Source: Grifola frondosa (lineage: Eukaryota > Basidiomycota > Agaricomycetes > Polyporales > Grifolaceae). Taken from it: DNA of 64,000 nt. The stretch lies in the NCBI GenBank assembly GCA_001683735.1, contig LUGG01000003.1:1550001-1614000 (forward strand), written 5' to 3'. The notes under the pieces were generated by a model. That model had not been told where the DNA came from. It did no database searches and saw nothing but the letters and a program-made list of their open reading frames with translations. Position numbers and translations under genes: made by a program. Positions 1 through 12,774 of the stretch are shown here, in pieces; the first letter of the stretch is position 1, and every line of letters starts with the position of its first letter.

Positions 1-322
1 ATATATGAAATGCACAGGACTTAGCAAACGCTCTGATTTCAGTAATACATGAACTCACGTTGCACCCCCTCGATACTTATGATTCCTCTTCGACCAACAT
101 CTTCACTTTCTAACGTCAATAGTATCAAGCCTTTTCTGCCTTTAATTTACATGCAATACATTTTTCGACCACACTTAATAGCTTGCACGCCATTTGCATG
201 ATGAGTCTTCCAGACCGTGAGCGCTTCGGAACTTGGCGGTCCCAGCCGATATCGGAATTGCCGCCAGCCTCTAAGCACTTTCTCTAGAGCAGCGGCTGGC
301 TTTCGCCCATCATCATCACATC
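1..322. other. Upstream intergenic stretch
   Basis: No open frame with coding character was seen here. The stretch lies 5' of the small membrane-protein gene that starts at 323 and presumably holds its promoter and 5' leader. No clear TATA box was picked out. Confidence 0.4.
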
Positions 323-849
323 ATGGAGACTACGAAAACACGACGTCAACAGGCGGCCGACAGAGCGTACGACCTGCAGTCCGCTGCTGCAGCGCGTGGC
401 GCATTGCGGGGCACCGCGGCTGGGTTCGGGCTCACTGTCCTTGCGCACTATACCTGGCCTTTCTTCCGGTTGGCAGCATCTTCGTTATTCGCAGCTTATT
501 TGCTCAGTAAATACACGTGTCCATAGACGGCAAACGCTGCCCTTCAAGGCCTTCGTTGTATCAGCCTGTTCGTCCGTGCCTTAATATTCTCGCTGCATTG
601 CTCACATCACGACCCCTATACTGGGAAGTCACTGTTTACGGGCTAGTCATTGGCGCAGACAGAGCACTGTTGTCTCATGAAGTCGAGCAGCGCCAGGCTG
701 AGCATGCCATACGTCGGGAGGCGCGTATCGATCTCGCCCGCCGCGGCTTGGTGGCGACGGAGACAGAGATAGAAAAATGGAGAGCGGCGCATGTGCCACC
801 GCAGTCAACATCTCAGGCTGCCTCCGCGCCGTCGAACCCAGAACAGTAA
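323..849 (+). CDS. Small predicted membrane protein, three exons
   Basis: I do not recognise a named family. The start at 323 opens a frame beginning METTKTRRQQ, followed by an Ala/Gly-rich stretch and a first hydrophobic segment (FGLTVLAHY). Exon 1 ends near 468 (intron about 469-526), a second short exon encodes RQTLPFKAFVVSA, and the third reads VYGLVIGADRALL and then a charged, probably helical tail ending in SAPSNPEQ at 849. Spliced length is about 135 residues with two hydrophobic segments separated by a basic loop. This layout resembles small inner mitochondrial membrane proteins such as the HIG1 type, but that is only an inference. The gene converges on the C2-domain gene, whose stop lies at 1031. 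Confidence 0.6.
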
Positions 850-1030
850 TCTTTGTATATTTACACATGCAGTACGTCTACAGATATCTTTATTACGGTG
901 TCAGACCAACGTGCGACGCAGGGTAGGAGAAAGCAAATAGTAGTCCATGTCCGCATTGGAGAAGAAAAAAGTCGTGCTAGAGAACACATCATCAAAATTC
1001 GTGACCACAATAAAAACATCCATTTTCATT

Positions 1031-3651
1031 TCAGTTATAATTCCCGTAGTTGTCGTACTCAACCCCCTGAGCAACGGGAGCGGAATATCCGCCATATGGT
1101 GCCGCTGCAGGCGGCGGATATTGAGGGGGTCGAGGTGGGGGACCCGGATAGAAAGTCTGACTCTGACCAGTGGGCGGGAAAGGAATAGCTTGGTCGTAAT
1201 GTAAATGGGGTGGCAGACTGGGCGGAGGTGGCGGAGGCTGAAGAGGTTGATACACAGACTGTTGCTGTTGATTTGGATGACCTGCAGGGGGGCTGGAAGT
1301 GTCGGACGCCTCACGGGAGGCTGAGGCTGATATTGAGACTGGGAATTTGAGGGCGGTAGGGCAGGTGGCGGTCCAGGAGCAAGCAGCTGGTGACTCGAAG
1401 GGAATGATGAGAGTGGTGCTGCTTGCTGCGGAAGTGGTGGAGGTGGAGGAACAGAATTGTAGGACAGTGCAGGTGGGAATCCGGCACCGCCGTTTGCAGG
1501 GGGTTGTAGATGCCTGATGGGCCTCCAGACGGAGCAAGGGCCAGCGAGGACAGCCGACGGACATGGGCCTGCGGTTGTGGAAGCGGCCTGGATCCTGGCG
1601 TCTGAATGGGTGAAGGGCTCTCAGTGAGAGGCGGTGGCGGTGGAATATTGTCATGTGAGGGAGGCGGCGTGGACACATGGCCCAGGTACTGTTCTGCAGG
1701 GGCTGCATACGATTGCGGAGGTGCCGACACTACTGGAGATCCAGACGGGTAAGATTGCTGTGGAGGCGTGTGTGGGTGAGGGGGTGACGGCGATGTCTGT
1801 GAAATTTGCTGGGTGAATGATGATGAAGCCGCAGGATTCTGTGCGAATGATGACGACGGAAGAAGCTGCTGCGAGAAAGATGTCGATGGAGGCAGCTGCT
1901 GCGAAAAAGATGATGTTGGAGGTAACTGCTGAGAGAACGAAGAAGATGGAGGCGGCTGCTGAGCAAATGAAGACGATGGAGGCGGCTGCGAGAATGAAGA
2001 CGACGGAGGTGGTGGCTGCGAATGAGAGGACGACGGCGGAGGGGGTATATGCGTTGAGTATGAGTAGTTTGACGTCGAATGAGACAAAGATTGCTGGTAA
2101 GGACTCATAGACGAAGGAGGCGGTCCTTGATTGACAAACCCGGAAGGCGCGACTGGCATTGGCGGCAAGGTAGAGAAGCTAGAAGAAGGAACACGTCGCA
2201 GAGTAGCCGGTGGCCCATAGCCCAAAGGTGCAGGAGTAGACGGTGGGAGAAATCCCGACGGTTGCGAGACATGAGATGAAAGAGGAACAAAACCAGAGGG
2301 CACCGGCGTTGGGACTGGAATGAATCCTGAAGAGGCAGCGGGTATACTGTACCCCGACCTTCCATGAGATTGTGATGTCTGGAAGCTGGATAGAGCTGGC
2401 AGTGCTGGTTCATATTGGGACTGATACTGGTCATGATGAGAGGACAAAGAATCCGAAAGGTAAGCCTGAGGGGTTGTAGAAACCAAAGCTTGGTCATATG
2501 AACTTCCTGCATCAGAATAGGTGCTCTGATGGAACCCTGGTGAAGCCTGCATTCCTTGAGGATTATTAAACCCAATGGATGAAACAGGTCGAGGCAGATA
2601 GCTGCTTGGCTGAGTCTAGTTGAATGGCATTCATTATAGTGAGATGATGCACATAGGACTGAACATACCGGAAAACTTTGTCTTCGACTTCGACTTCCAT
2701 TGACACCGAGTTCAGCAAATTCGCTCGTCATGCTGTCCACCATCGACATACGAGAGCGAGAAGTTTCATACGGCGGAACGTACAAATCGATTTGAGCAGC
2801 AGAATGTGATGACCGGAGGGAAGGCGGGAGATTCTCTCTGCGAAGATTCTCGTGTGTACTACTTGCAGATGGTACATGCGAAGAGTTCGAATATCCATCC
2901 ACATCGCTGAGGGAAGAAGCGGACTCTCCAGACGGAACGAATGAACCGGGTCCTCCGTACTGCTTTTGCGTCTTCGGTTTTGATGTGGTTTTTTTAACCG
3001 GCGCTGGTTCCTGCGGGATATCGTGAGCCAGCAGTTCAAGTATTGCATATTCAATACGAGACGAACATTAGACCAAAATGTCAACTCTAAGTAGACTTCG
3101 CCACAATACTTCTCCTTGTTCATTAAGGTGAACCACTCTGTATCAAACACGTCAACACGCGTCTACACATGCAGGCAATCCAATGCTTACCGTCTGTTTC
3201 TCCTTTTGTCAATACCTCCGTCAAATCGACCTTCGCCTCTCCAATGAGGTCCGGATCGCGAGGATCTTCAGCGTAACATGAAACGGCCATGATCTTTCCT
3301 CCTTTTATCTTTGGTGGGCCCTTACCATTAGATTTAGGGGGTGGGGGTGGGGGTGGGGTGTGCTATTAGGAACACGGGGTAGCTCATCCTGGTCGTCCTC
3401 GAGCAAGGTGAATCGAATCTCCTCATCCCACTCTGGATGCTGGCCTCCGCGTCGAATAGCCTTGCTTCGTCTCTTCTCACCATTTAATATGACCTGACAA
3501 TAAGGATCCTGTTTGCCGATGTGCCTTTTGTTTGGAAGGTTCCTCTGTGCTTGGTTGAGTATAGCTGTAATGCAGGGGAAGGGGCCAACACACACACCGC
3601 TTTCAAGATAACTACGATTAGCGTGCCAATCTCGCGAGGCGTGGCGGACAT
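1031..3651 (-). CDS. C2-domain, proline-rich Inn1/Fic1-like ingression protein
   Basis: The start at 3651 gives MSATPREIGTLIVVIL, the first strand of an N-terminal C2 domain. Spliced exons continue with RNLPNKRHIGKQDPYC, the basic HPEWDEEIRF segment and DLIGEAKVDL, completing a C2 fold of about 130 residues. The remaining 600 or so residues are Ser/Pro/Gln-rich and low in complexity, with about six copies of a decapeptide like SSSFSQQLPP (about 1815-2010) and polyproline runs. N-terminal C2 plus a PxxP-rich tail is the architecture of fungal Inn1/Fic1, which couples the actomyosin ring to septum synthesis through SH3 partners. The C-terminal frame breaks twice, near 1499-1503 and 1315-1317. 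One extra base at each C run restores a continuous Pro-rich frame to the stop at 1031. The family assignment rests on architecture only. Confidence 0.75.
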
Positions 3652-3998
3652 CGAAGGACGACGAAGGCTGGTGGTGGTAGGTGAACGCGAGAAGAGTTGA
3701 GTAAGAGATTTATTCGAGACACGAGCGCCTGCCAGCGCTGCCAAGCAATTCAAACTATCATTTACTCAAGCGAGCGGTACCAGGCTATGCATGTGGCGTC
3801 ACCAATCATAATAAGTATATACTCGTTGCCTCAACAAATCAGCCCAGTAGTACGCTTCTTTGTTTGCAAAAAACATGTCGTTGACATCTCCGCAGTATTG
3901 AACATGATTGAAACCTACAATCGAGCTGTGTTACGCAAATGCGCCGCAGTTATGGCATCTCCATCAAGCACTAGATCACCAATCTGCCCACTGGACTG

Positions 3999-6496
3999 TC
4001 ACTGCCCAGGAATATAGCGCTGATCGTTCTTGAAGATCAAGTAAGGTTTGCGGTCTGCTAGATCCAGCATCATTTCAGCAAAATAGCTGTTTACCCAGGC
4101 GAACCAAGGGCGTGTGTATGTCGAGTCATATATCGACAACGACTCGTGGATCAGACCGAGACCGTTTGTGTTCTGTCATGATCAGTTCAGGTCATCGTGA
4201 AAGGAGAAAAGCATGGGAGGGAAATTTAGAACTAACATTAGCGATGAGGTATAACGACTGCGTGATCTCAGCATCATCGTCCGTGCCGAATATTGCTGAA
4301 ATTTGCGACATGGGCCTGCGGAGTATCATGAGTGCCGGATTAAGCGACGAATTCATGCAAGCATCCTCACCAAGGGTTCCAGGCATCTACGTGCGGTCCT
4401 CTTCGACGACGTGAGCAACAGACACCATAGCTCAAGAAAATGGGGACGTACCCAATACCGCTGAAATTCTTGCCTGCGACGAAATATGGGTTCTTCCTTG
4501 ACAGTAGAACCTTCCGAGTCGCGACATACGCAGGATGACTTTTGTTCAAAAATCCTAGATATGGCAGGGAGAGCAAGGACTGGATTGAACACACAAGATG
4601 AGCTAAATATATCAGGATCTCGGAGAAGCAGCGTACAGGTACGTTTGCATCGTCCATCACGTATCGGCCTCCAAACCCTGTGGCGCACAGATCAGTCATC
4701 AGTCATGAGTGATTGTTTGGGTTCTCTAACCATTGGTCTCGTAAGCAAAGATATTGTCCACCAACTGTTGTGTGGTCAGGGTGGCACTTGGGAAACATAG
4801 CAAGCTAAGCACCCACAGTGGAATTCCAAACCGCGTTACGAATCGTTGAACTATACTGTCGAGCCAGCTGACTGATATTTCTCGCTTGCTTCGCGGAATC
4901 AAGAATGTCTGCCAGATTGTCTAGCTCCACGCTTAACATCGCATTTGCGGGGGTCAAAAAGGCTGAGATATGCACAACATCAGGATCAGATATCCTGTGA
5001 TGATGCGAACAGCATACACACCGAAGGTACTCAGATCATCAGAAGGTCTGTGATGTGTACCAACCAGTCCTGTGTAAGCTTTGGGCTCGCCATTCCCAGC
5101 ATTATTGACCGCAGGAGACAACGAGCCATCTCCGCCTGTCCAGTTGTAGTAAGACACAAGATTGAAATTATCATCAAATGTCGACTGCGATTGCTCGACG
5201 ATGACACGGAAGATTTGCGAGATTGCGGTGTACCCTGTCATCAGCATATGCCGAAGTACATAAGTGGTATCGGTTAAGAGGTGTTCCAAGTTACCCACAG
5301 TTACTATTCATGAAAGAATCGTCTTGTGTTGCTTGATAATATGACCTTGATAGTTTCAAGAATCCACACAACGAATCAATCTCGTACTAAGGTCCACTTC
5401 TATTAGATAACTATCAAGCTCTTATAAACCGAATGAACGGACCTTGCACTCAAATACCGTTTGGTTATCGACAGGGCTTCAAATAGTAGACCTTGGGTAT
5501 AATAGTCATGTCAAAGGTCTTACACGTACTTACGGATTGACCGTCACCCCATCGGCATAATCGTTATGCGAAGGTGCTAGTCCGCTCTCGGGAGGGGGCT
5601 GAAAAGCACCGCAGTATGGATACTGCGATACGTATCGGGCCTCGTTATTGATGATTGCTTTCACGAGCGTCGCTAGCTCCTTGTCGCTGGAGAGAAGAGT
5701 ATGGTAGTGGGCAAACTAAAGCAGAACTTATTAGAGAGCATGAAAGCTGGAGAGGATACAAGACCAGCCTGATTTGCAGTATCTCTTAGCCATTGAGCCC
5801 TACAGAAAAGGCAGCTTTAATATCTCACTCATACCGTGCAAAACGGCGAGATTTACGTGATGTCCTATTTATACAGGTCTATCAGTTTGTATTGTTTCTT
5901 CACAAAAAGTCTTGGAACATACACCAGTAATAATAAATGCCAAGTTTCAGTCTAAAAAAGGGCTTGTCTCAAAAATAGTCTGTCAAAAATGCACGAATAC
6001 GTACCGCACTAAAATACTTCACGGTTGTGTCTGCCAAACAAGAGGCATCAATGCATCTGATACATTTCACTGGGAGAAATGGCTAAATGCATACCCAGCG
6101 TGTTCGGAAATGTGTTCTCAAACAGACGAGCTAAGTCGGGATCTTTGATACGAGCTACCATATCATTTATCACTTTCTGCACACCGTAAATCCTAAGAAC
6201 TGCGGTCCTGCGCAAACAATCATGCATAACAATGCTCACCTCCACAGAAGAACTGTTGAAGGTACGACAAGCAGGTGCCGGCCTCATGTACGGCAGCGCC
6301 AAAGGGCCCGCCGACCTATTGCCCTGCGGACTCTGCACGAGCACAGATCACACATCGTGTTACATCCTCCAGCGCTGCCACGTGTAGCAGGTCGACGCAC
6401 CTGCGAGAACGTTGTGTAATCTGGACACTGCGCCTGCCCCACGGCAGCTCCCAGCGCAACCGCCGCACCCACAGACGCCGCGAATCCAAGTTTCAT
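3999..6496 (-). CDS. GH125 exo-alpha-1,6-mannosidase, secreted
   Basis: The start at 6496 opens with MKLGFAASVGAAVALG, a signal peptide cleaved near AQCPDYTTFS. Many short exons then spell a complete glycoside hydrolase family 125 (formerly DUF1237) protein: LPYMRPAPACRTFNSSS, the RIKDPDLARLFENTFPNT segment, SQYPYCGAFQPPPESGL with SHNDYADGVTVNP, the STFDDNFNLVSYYNWTGG block with THHRPSDD, FGGRYVMDDANVP, GPHVDAWNPWPMSQ, and finally RPWFAWVNSYFAEM, ending near 3999 after RYIPGQ. Fungal GH125 enzymes remove alpha-1,6-linked mannose without metal. The enzyme probably acts on mannoproteins or N-glycans in the secretory pathway or outside the cell. An alternative upstream Met (6574) would bury the signal peptide and is less likely. 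No frame break was seen. Confidence 0.88.
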
Positions 6497-7311
6497 CGTC
6501 AGAGCACGCCAGGTAGCGATCACAAAGCGTCCCAATGCCTCAGGAAAACTTGACGCGAAAGCCCCGTCAATCACATCCTTTATGCCGCCTGGACTCGCCG
6601 CGCTTCAGCTGCAGAAGACACCTCATCGGTCCGGAGAGGGTACCCATCATGCCAATGCTGCTCACGAGGACGTGTCGAGGCGATTCAGCTGACCTGGGAT
6701 GCCGTTGAACGAAGCGGGGTTGACTCGGCCCTGACAGAAGAAGATGCGTTCGACAGCTATTTATGTGCAGCGCGGTGTGCGTTCGACAGATGGAAGTTCG
6801 AGCACTTCATGAATCATGAGGTGCACGACGGTGAACTGCATCACGTGAGAGCGGGATTTTATCCCGATTGGGATAAGTAAGGACATGTTGTGGGTCCATG
6901 GAGGTCCGCTGGCGAGCACATTTCACAATGTTGCTTCGTCAATACGCAAGCAAGTTGGTTAAGTCAGCTTCCCTAACGAGGGATGTTTCGATCAAATTCA
7001 TGACAGCAGATCTGTTCAATGAGAATTTATAGGGCGTACGAAAAAGACACTAAGCAATACGATAACGGAGGGAAGCATTACGGGTATCCGTGCGAGTAAG
7101 AGGATACATACGGGATAACACTACATATCCGGAGCATATATGTACACCGACATCAGCATGAGACGAAAGACATGAAGCTAAACGGAAGACTACGATGACA
7201 TGACCACGACTGAACCATCCACGATTACGAAGGGGGGCTGCAAAGGCAATCGCTGTTAGAGAGAGCATCAAAGCAGAACATGAAAACCACATACCATAGA
7301 AGATATAATGA
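6497..7311. other. Intergenic, upstream of the GH125 gene
   Basis: About 800 bp between the 3' end of the hypothetical gene on the minus strand and the GH125 start. Short open frames exist but none has coding character. It presumably carries the GH125 promoter; no specific site is claimed. Confidence 0.4.
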
Positions 7312-9248
7312 TTAAACTGGCATGGGCGTGGAGGGAGCAGAATGCCAAACATCCGTCTGGCCATCGGTGTTGGCGATGCTATGTCCGTCCAACGAACCCA
7401 AATCCTTCTCCGCCACATCAGATAGGTGCTCACTCGCCACATCGGAGGCATCGACACTCCCAAGAGTGAGAGAAGCCAGATCTGGCATCACATCCGGTTG
7501 ATCGCCCGGAGCAGGGCCATTCTTTGGCGTCTCCATCCCGCTCTTTGTGGTGCTTGTAGTTGACACTTGTGAAGGAGCCAACGAGGCGCCTGCAAAGCTG
7601 CTGTCATCGTCCGGCTTGGACGCGGGCGGTGTATCCGTATCGCTGCCCTTGGACGCGGGAGGTGTATCCGTATCGCTACCCTTCATCGATTGAGTCGACG
7701 CCGCGCTGTCCCACTCGACGACGTCAGACTTCATGGACGTAGACGGTGCCGTCTCCTGTGACGATGATTTTGCATGTTCCAAATCCCGGCTCTCCACGTC
7801 ATCGTTGGCAGTCTCCACGTCCTCACCCTCTTCATTCTCCACGCTTAATCCGCCCGTTCGGTTGCTCCCAGATGTCCATAGACTTCTGTTCTTCCCGCCC
7901 GGGCTCGGTGCACCTGCAGTCCCCGACAGCGCCACACTCGCACTCCACCCGCTCGCCTCGCTCTCCCAGCTACCGCGACGGGAGCTGCGGGGCCGAAGCG
8001 CACGAACGCTCGCGTCGACATCGTGGTCCTGATAGCGCTCACCTTCGAGCCGTTCGTCATCCATCTCGCTACCCAGCAGGAAGTGACTCGTGCTGTCCCC
8101 CAATGCCGCATGGCTCCAATGCGAGACAGAGTCATCTGCGACGGAGCCCCGTCCCGAAAGCGCAAGCGCCGCAAGGCCGTGCCGTGCCCCAGGGAAGCCA
8201 AACGCCGAAGAAGCGAGCGTGAGCACCGACGCGTCGTCTGATGGCGGAGAAGACGGCCGCGGGTTGTTGCGCGGGTGGTGAGTCGTGTGCTGTGGAGCTT
8301 GCAGTGACGCACGGTTGGAGCCCGTACGTGTGGCATTGTGATTGCGCGGGGAAGAACGAGAAGCGCCATTTGAAGAGGAGGGAGGGATGGCGAAGAAAGT
8401 GAACGACCCACCCGAGGGCCCTGAGGAATGCGTGCGGATATGATGTGAAACGCGATGTGCTGGGATTGTCGGAGTGGGAGGCGCCTGGGCATGTGTGCCA
8501 TGCCGCCTGTCAGATCAACGCTGAGGAGGGTAGTGGGCTTGGTGCTTGCAGTCATGCTCCTGAAAGTGCGAGAATGGGAGAGATAAGAAGAAGATGAACG
8601 AGAGGGGGAGGGTGATGGGGGAGAGCTCGGGGGCAATGGGCGAACTGAGGCGTCCTCATCCGCCTCATAATAGCTAGCAGGCGAATAGGCAGAATCTCTG
8701 GTGAGAGACGAATGGAACTCATTGTCTGAATCCACGGATCCTTCCTCTGAATTACTGCCCAAATCTTCGTCATCCTCGTTGAGTGAGATAGTATTCCTCT
8801 TCAAACTACTAGAGACGGCGCCTGTGCCCCTGGCCTGGTGCCTCGAACCAGTGTTGCTCCTTGACCGAGGAGACAGAGGAGGAGGTATGGGTATGGATGA
8901 TCTGCGATGCTTGTCTTTCACCGAGGGTGACCGTGAACCGAACCGTTGTGGCTCAGAAGCCCTCCTGGCACGAACTGTGCCGGCCAACTTGCGTTGGAAC
9001 CAGTTGATAATGGGCTTGCTAGAGCGACGAGAGATCTTCTTCATCTGCGACTGGACGCGAGGCTGCTTCTTGGGCATGGGTTCGAGGGGAATTTGGGGCT
9101 GCTTGGAAGAATCCTTTTTGGACATGGGAGGAGGTTTTGAAGTGGGATTCGGTTGCAATTGTTGGTCGGGTTTTGTATTCTGATGGATAGATTGTTTGGA
9201 AACGTCAGGTTTTACGATAGAAGCTTGAGGACTGAGTGGAACAGCCAT
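7312..9248 (-). CDS. Ser/Pro-rich low-complexity protein, unknown function
   Basis: No named family is recognised. The chosen start at 9248 gives MAVPLSPQASIVKP; an in-frame upstream Met at 9416 is possible but its extension looks non-coding. The protein (about 640 residues) is basic and Lys/Ser-rich at the N terminus (MKKISRRSSKPIINWFQRKL, about residues 75-95), then strongly Ser/Pro-rich, and acidic at the C terminus. The 11-residue unit KGSDTDTPPAS occurs twice in tandem near 7625-7680. It is probably cytoplasmic or nuclear and largely disordered. The frame breaks near 8486-8492; one added base joins the upstream frame to APPTPTIPAHRVSHH and the rest of the protein through the stop at 7312. 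Confidence 0.6.
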
Positions 9249-9827
9249 GGCTGACGAAGTGAATTCACTAACAAGATGGTTGATGGGGAATGGTAGGCAA
9301 GGGCAAGCAGCCGCACTTAAGCCAACCGCGGATATGCAGAGATCTCCGATCATTATCCACGTCACTTCCGCTTTGCGCCACAGCTCCAGCCTGAGTTTAA
9401 GCACTGCTTCAGCCACTGCTTATATGCTCGCACAAGGCCAGATATCCGCACTTGAGCGCATATTTTACGACTTCTTCAACGTTGCAGCATACCGTTGCGC
9501 AGCACCATCCATGCGGTATATCTGATATTAATCATGATGTAGGACAGGTGTACAGCATTAATATTGCAGCATCAGATTTTCTAAGCGTGCATGAAGCGAT
9601 CTTAGTCTGATTGTGTATATATGCTCGTACGATTAATTTATCATACTTATTTGAGCACCGTGATCTATGCGGCCTGGATGTTCGAAATTCAGGAGGATTT
9701 CCATACAAGGAGCGTGAGAACCTCAATGGTGACAGCAAGTGCGGGGAACTCCGTGCAGATCGTCCAGCAGGGTCTTGTATGCTCACAGGCTTCGAAGCTA
9801 GTCCCACCTTCACATATATACCTCATT
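9249..9827. promoter_or_regulatory. Shared divergent promoter region
   Basis: The 579 bp separates two genes that start outward, the Ser/Pro-rich protein on the minus strand and the CCDC90-like gene on the plus strand. An AT-rich CATATATA motif at about 9812-9819 lies just upstream of the plus-strand start and could serve as a TATA element. No other site is claimed. Confidence 0.4.
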
Positions 9828-11086
9828 ATGATTGTTCGGAAGCTTCCAACCATCCTCAGGCCTGCATGCGCCGAAGCATTTTGCTCTAGAACCCACCCAT
9901 TATCCCTCGCACGCCATGCCCACATGATAATATCCGACCCTCCTACCGATGCTTCAAGTTCGACCATGTTCATGGCACATCCCATGGATCCATCAAACCA
10001 GCCCGGGTCGACTCCAAGTACTAGCTCATACACCCCTCCCCCGACTCCCCCCAGTGACGAGGATGCCGGCGCTGGCGCGAACACGGCTGTGCCTGCTGCG
10101 TCGGTGCCCCCAGATCCACAGAGCAACTTGCCCATTCCGCACATTGCACCCACTATTGTGACCCCGCCGTTGCATGCCAACCCTCCGTTCAATACTCACC
10201 AATTCTTCGTCGCGCTAGAGAAGTCGTTCCCGGGTCCGATTGCAGCGAACCTGATGAGGGTATCCCGCGCACTCCTGGTTGACCGCATAGGTCGAGTACG
10301 GAGGGATGCATTGACTGTGAAGGACCTTGAGAGCGTGCGAATATTCAGAAGCCATCTTGTAAACTTTGAAACTGACTTCACCGTTAGCAAGCATACCTGT
10401 TCAAAGCTGCTCTGTCCGAGTTACGCACAGAAACATCTTTGCTCACTCGGAACGAAACTGCCGCCATGCGGACTGCTACCTCGTCTCTGCGGCGCGAAGT
10501 TGACGCACTCAATGGACGGATGAAGGAGGACGTCGCCACCCTGAAACACGAGTGAGTGTTTCGCCGCTCAACTCACACGCATGACGGATGCATGACTGAA
10601 ACTTCCGCTTGCCATCCTGTCGTGAAGGATCCAAATGGAGGTGGATAGTAGAAAGAACGAGTCGAAGAACGACTTGAAGAAGCTAGACATAGAAATTGAG
10701 GTACGCCGCTGGCCACACGGTGACGTTGAATCAGCATTCGATAACATGTCTCCACACATTCCAGGAACTACTCAATAAATCTTTCGTCAACCTCGGTGAG
10801 CTGCGCACCAGTATAGAAGAGTCCCGTTGGGAGAATATGCGGAAATCTGTCGGTGAGTACATATACATATGAATTGACGCCATGGAACTACTATTCAACC
10901 CTGTCACGATTTCCAGCTGCATTAACAGGCTTCCTATTCTTGATCGTCATATCCATGGAGCTCTTCGTGTCAAAGCCTAAGAAGTCCGCAAATCCGTCCG
11001 CACCTCCACCAAAGGCGGAAGTTCTTCCGCCAGGGGCTGGAGGCGCAGCCTTGGGTTACATAGCATCCGTTCTTCACCCATGTTAG
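9828..11086 (+). CDS. CCDC90/DUF1640 mitochondrial coiled-coil protein (MCUR1-like)
   Basis: The Met at 9828 was chosen because it begins a basic, non-acidic presequence ([12 protein letters not shown] then SLARHAH), typical of mitochondrial import. A Pro-rich linker follows, then the conserved DUF1640 core: [40 protein letters not shown], and after introns [38 protein letters not shown] and [21 protein letters not shown], a long coiled coil. A single membrane helix ([16 protein letters not shown]) lies near the C terminus. This is the architecture of MCUR1/CCDC90, inner-membrane proteins linked to the calcium uniporter and complex IV assembly. A short Pro-rich tail ends at 11086. Which paralogue it represents cannot be settled from sequence reading. 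Confidence 0.85.
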
Positions 11087-11328
11087 CTATGACGCGAAAT
11101 CCTTCGCTGGCGAAGGGACGGGGCTTATTTTGTTGGGGACATTGATACGGACGGTCGAACGTTGGGTATGATATAGGATACGTATCACAATCACTGACTC
11201 TCATTCCATGCATATATACACTCCCTAGTACCGCAACAGCTGTTACCAACTATCGTTATATCTCTATCCTAATATTATCATATCTTACCCACCTACGAAG
11301 AACCCCATGCAAAAGCGGCAACAATACA

Positions 11329-11918
11329 TCATCGCACCTCGAGCTTCTCCAGCTTGTCCGCAAGACCCTCCTCATCGCCCGCTTCTGTCTCGCTCCAGCA
11401 TTGTCTTTCGACTCCGCTGCCTTCTCCGTTATTGGTCCGGCCTTCGCCTCCTTCCCTCCGCCCGCTTCCTCATCCTCATCCTCGTCCTCCCAGCTGTCCT
11501 TCACCTTCGGCGCAGGCTCCTCCTCGTGCTTCTCTTTCCGCTTCTCCTTCCCTTCTCGTTTTTCTTCGCGCTCTTGCTCAGGCCCGCCTTTGGCGCTGCG
11601 GCAGCGGCGGGCGGCGGGTCCAGCCAATGATGTGGCCCTTCGGTAGGGTGCGCGCATCCATCTGAACCTGGCGCGTCCCGCGGAAGCGGCTCACATCCTC
11701 CTGTGGCGTATACCCAGGCGGATCTTAATCTGCTTGCGGACCCTGCAGACGGGTGCGCGTGGGGAAGGGGGCGGGATATGTTAGGCGAAATGGGCGAGGG
11801 CGCGAGGGACGTACGTTCCGTCTGGCCGCCGCGACTCGGGGATGACGCGCTCGAGCGTGCGCGGGTCCACCGCAATGCCGGCGGCGGTAATCTCAGGGAT
11901 GATGGCGGGCTTCGACAT
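11329..11918 (-). CDS. PYM/WIBG, exon-junction-complex disassembly factor
   Basis: The start at 11918 gives MSKPAIIPEITAAGI, leading into VDPRTLERVIPESRRPDGT, the Mago-Y14-binding N terminus of PYM. After one intron (donor GTACGT) come RKQIKIR, SRFRGTRQVQMDARTLPKG, a Pro/Ala stretch with GLSKSAKKNEK, a Lys/Glu-rich helix, an acidic segment and the conserved C-terminal LADKLEKLEV, ending at 11329. PYM binds Mago-Y14 and the 40S ribosome and strips exon junction complexes from newly exported mRNA. The frame breaks four times (about 11717, 11620, 11550 and 11391). Each break is repaired by one extra base, and each repaired segment matches PYM, so read or assembly error is much more likely than decay. 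Confidence 0.85.
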
Positions 11919-12238
11919 GTATGCTGTTGAGGTATGCACGTGGGTCGGATGTTGTTGGATAGTAGTGTGTAATGCGCACAAAGAGAGCACTGAGATGAAA
12001 TGAGAGGGTGCTCTTTCAGAAGATGATCGATGAGGTCTGATCGTGGTCACATGCTCCAATTCACCTATTGATATTGAATATTGATTGACTATCGAATCCG
12101 GAGGGTGGGGTTTCAATACACAGAAGCCAGAAAACACTCGGCAGTTCTTCCACAATCGATCAACTATTCATTCGCACAAGTTACAACAACAAGCTACTGA
12201 AACACCCAGGTGTTATCAAAGACAGACACGCGATTGGC

Positions 12239-12615
12239 TCAGGAGGTCTGGATGTCGACGGAGTCGAATCCATGGAACGTGATGTAGGTGGTCTTCCCCT
12301 TGGTGGTGCGATAGAACCCCACACGCTGCGTGTCAGCTCCGTTCTTGAACGCGACGACCTCCCATCCCTCCCGGCTGCCCCATCTCCCGTCCTTGAAAGA
12401 GGACGTGAGGCGGAACCAACTGTCGTCCCCGCCGCTGTACTTGCTCACGAAGCAGTATATGTCTTGGTTCGACACATTCCTGATGTAGAACGCGTCGTCG
12501 ATGTACGACTATATATTTTCAATGATCAGCATGAGCCGCGCTGCAAACTAGGGGAATTACTCACAGAGTTTGCAGCCTTCTGCGCAATCTGGTCGTGGCT
12601 GAAGGACTCGCTCAT
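12239..12615 (-). CDS. Small soluble protein of unknown function
   Basis: Two exons encode about 110 residues. The start at 12615 gives MSESFSHDQIAQKAANS; an intron of roughly 60 nt follows and the second exon runs SYIDDAFYIRNVSNQDIYC, WFRLTSSFKDGRWGSR, GWEVVAFKNGADTQRVGFY and TYITFHGFDSVDIQTS, with the stop at 12239. No signal peptide or membrane segment is visible. The regular spacing of aromatic and polar residues suggests a compact beta-rich fold. I do not recognise the family well enough to name it. A good TATA box lies about 150 bp upstream. Confidence 0.7.
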
Positions 12616-12765
12616 GGTGTTGATTCTGTAGTTCGAACTGCAAGAGAAAGACTCTTCATTAGAGGCAAGGAGATGTATGAGAAAAGTTGCAGCGCACGGA
12701 TGAAAGGTTTGTAAAGCTTAAATGTCTGGCAGAGCAGATGCTGCTGCTGTCCTCGTCGCGCGGCC

Positions 12766-12774
12766 CCTTTTATA
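12766..12774 (-). promoter_or_regulatory. TATA box of the small unknown gene
   Basis: On the minus strand the bases read TATAAAAGG, a consensus TATA element, about 150 bp upstream of the start codon at 12615. The intervening leader has no competing start. A clear TATA box in this compact region suggests a strongly or inducibly expressed gene. Confidence 0.55.
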
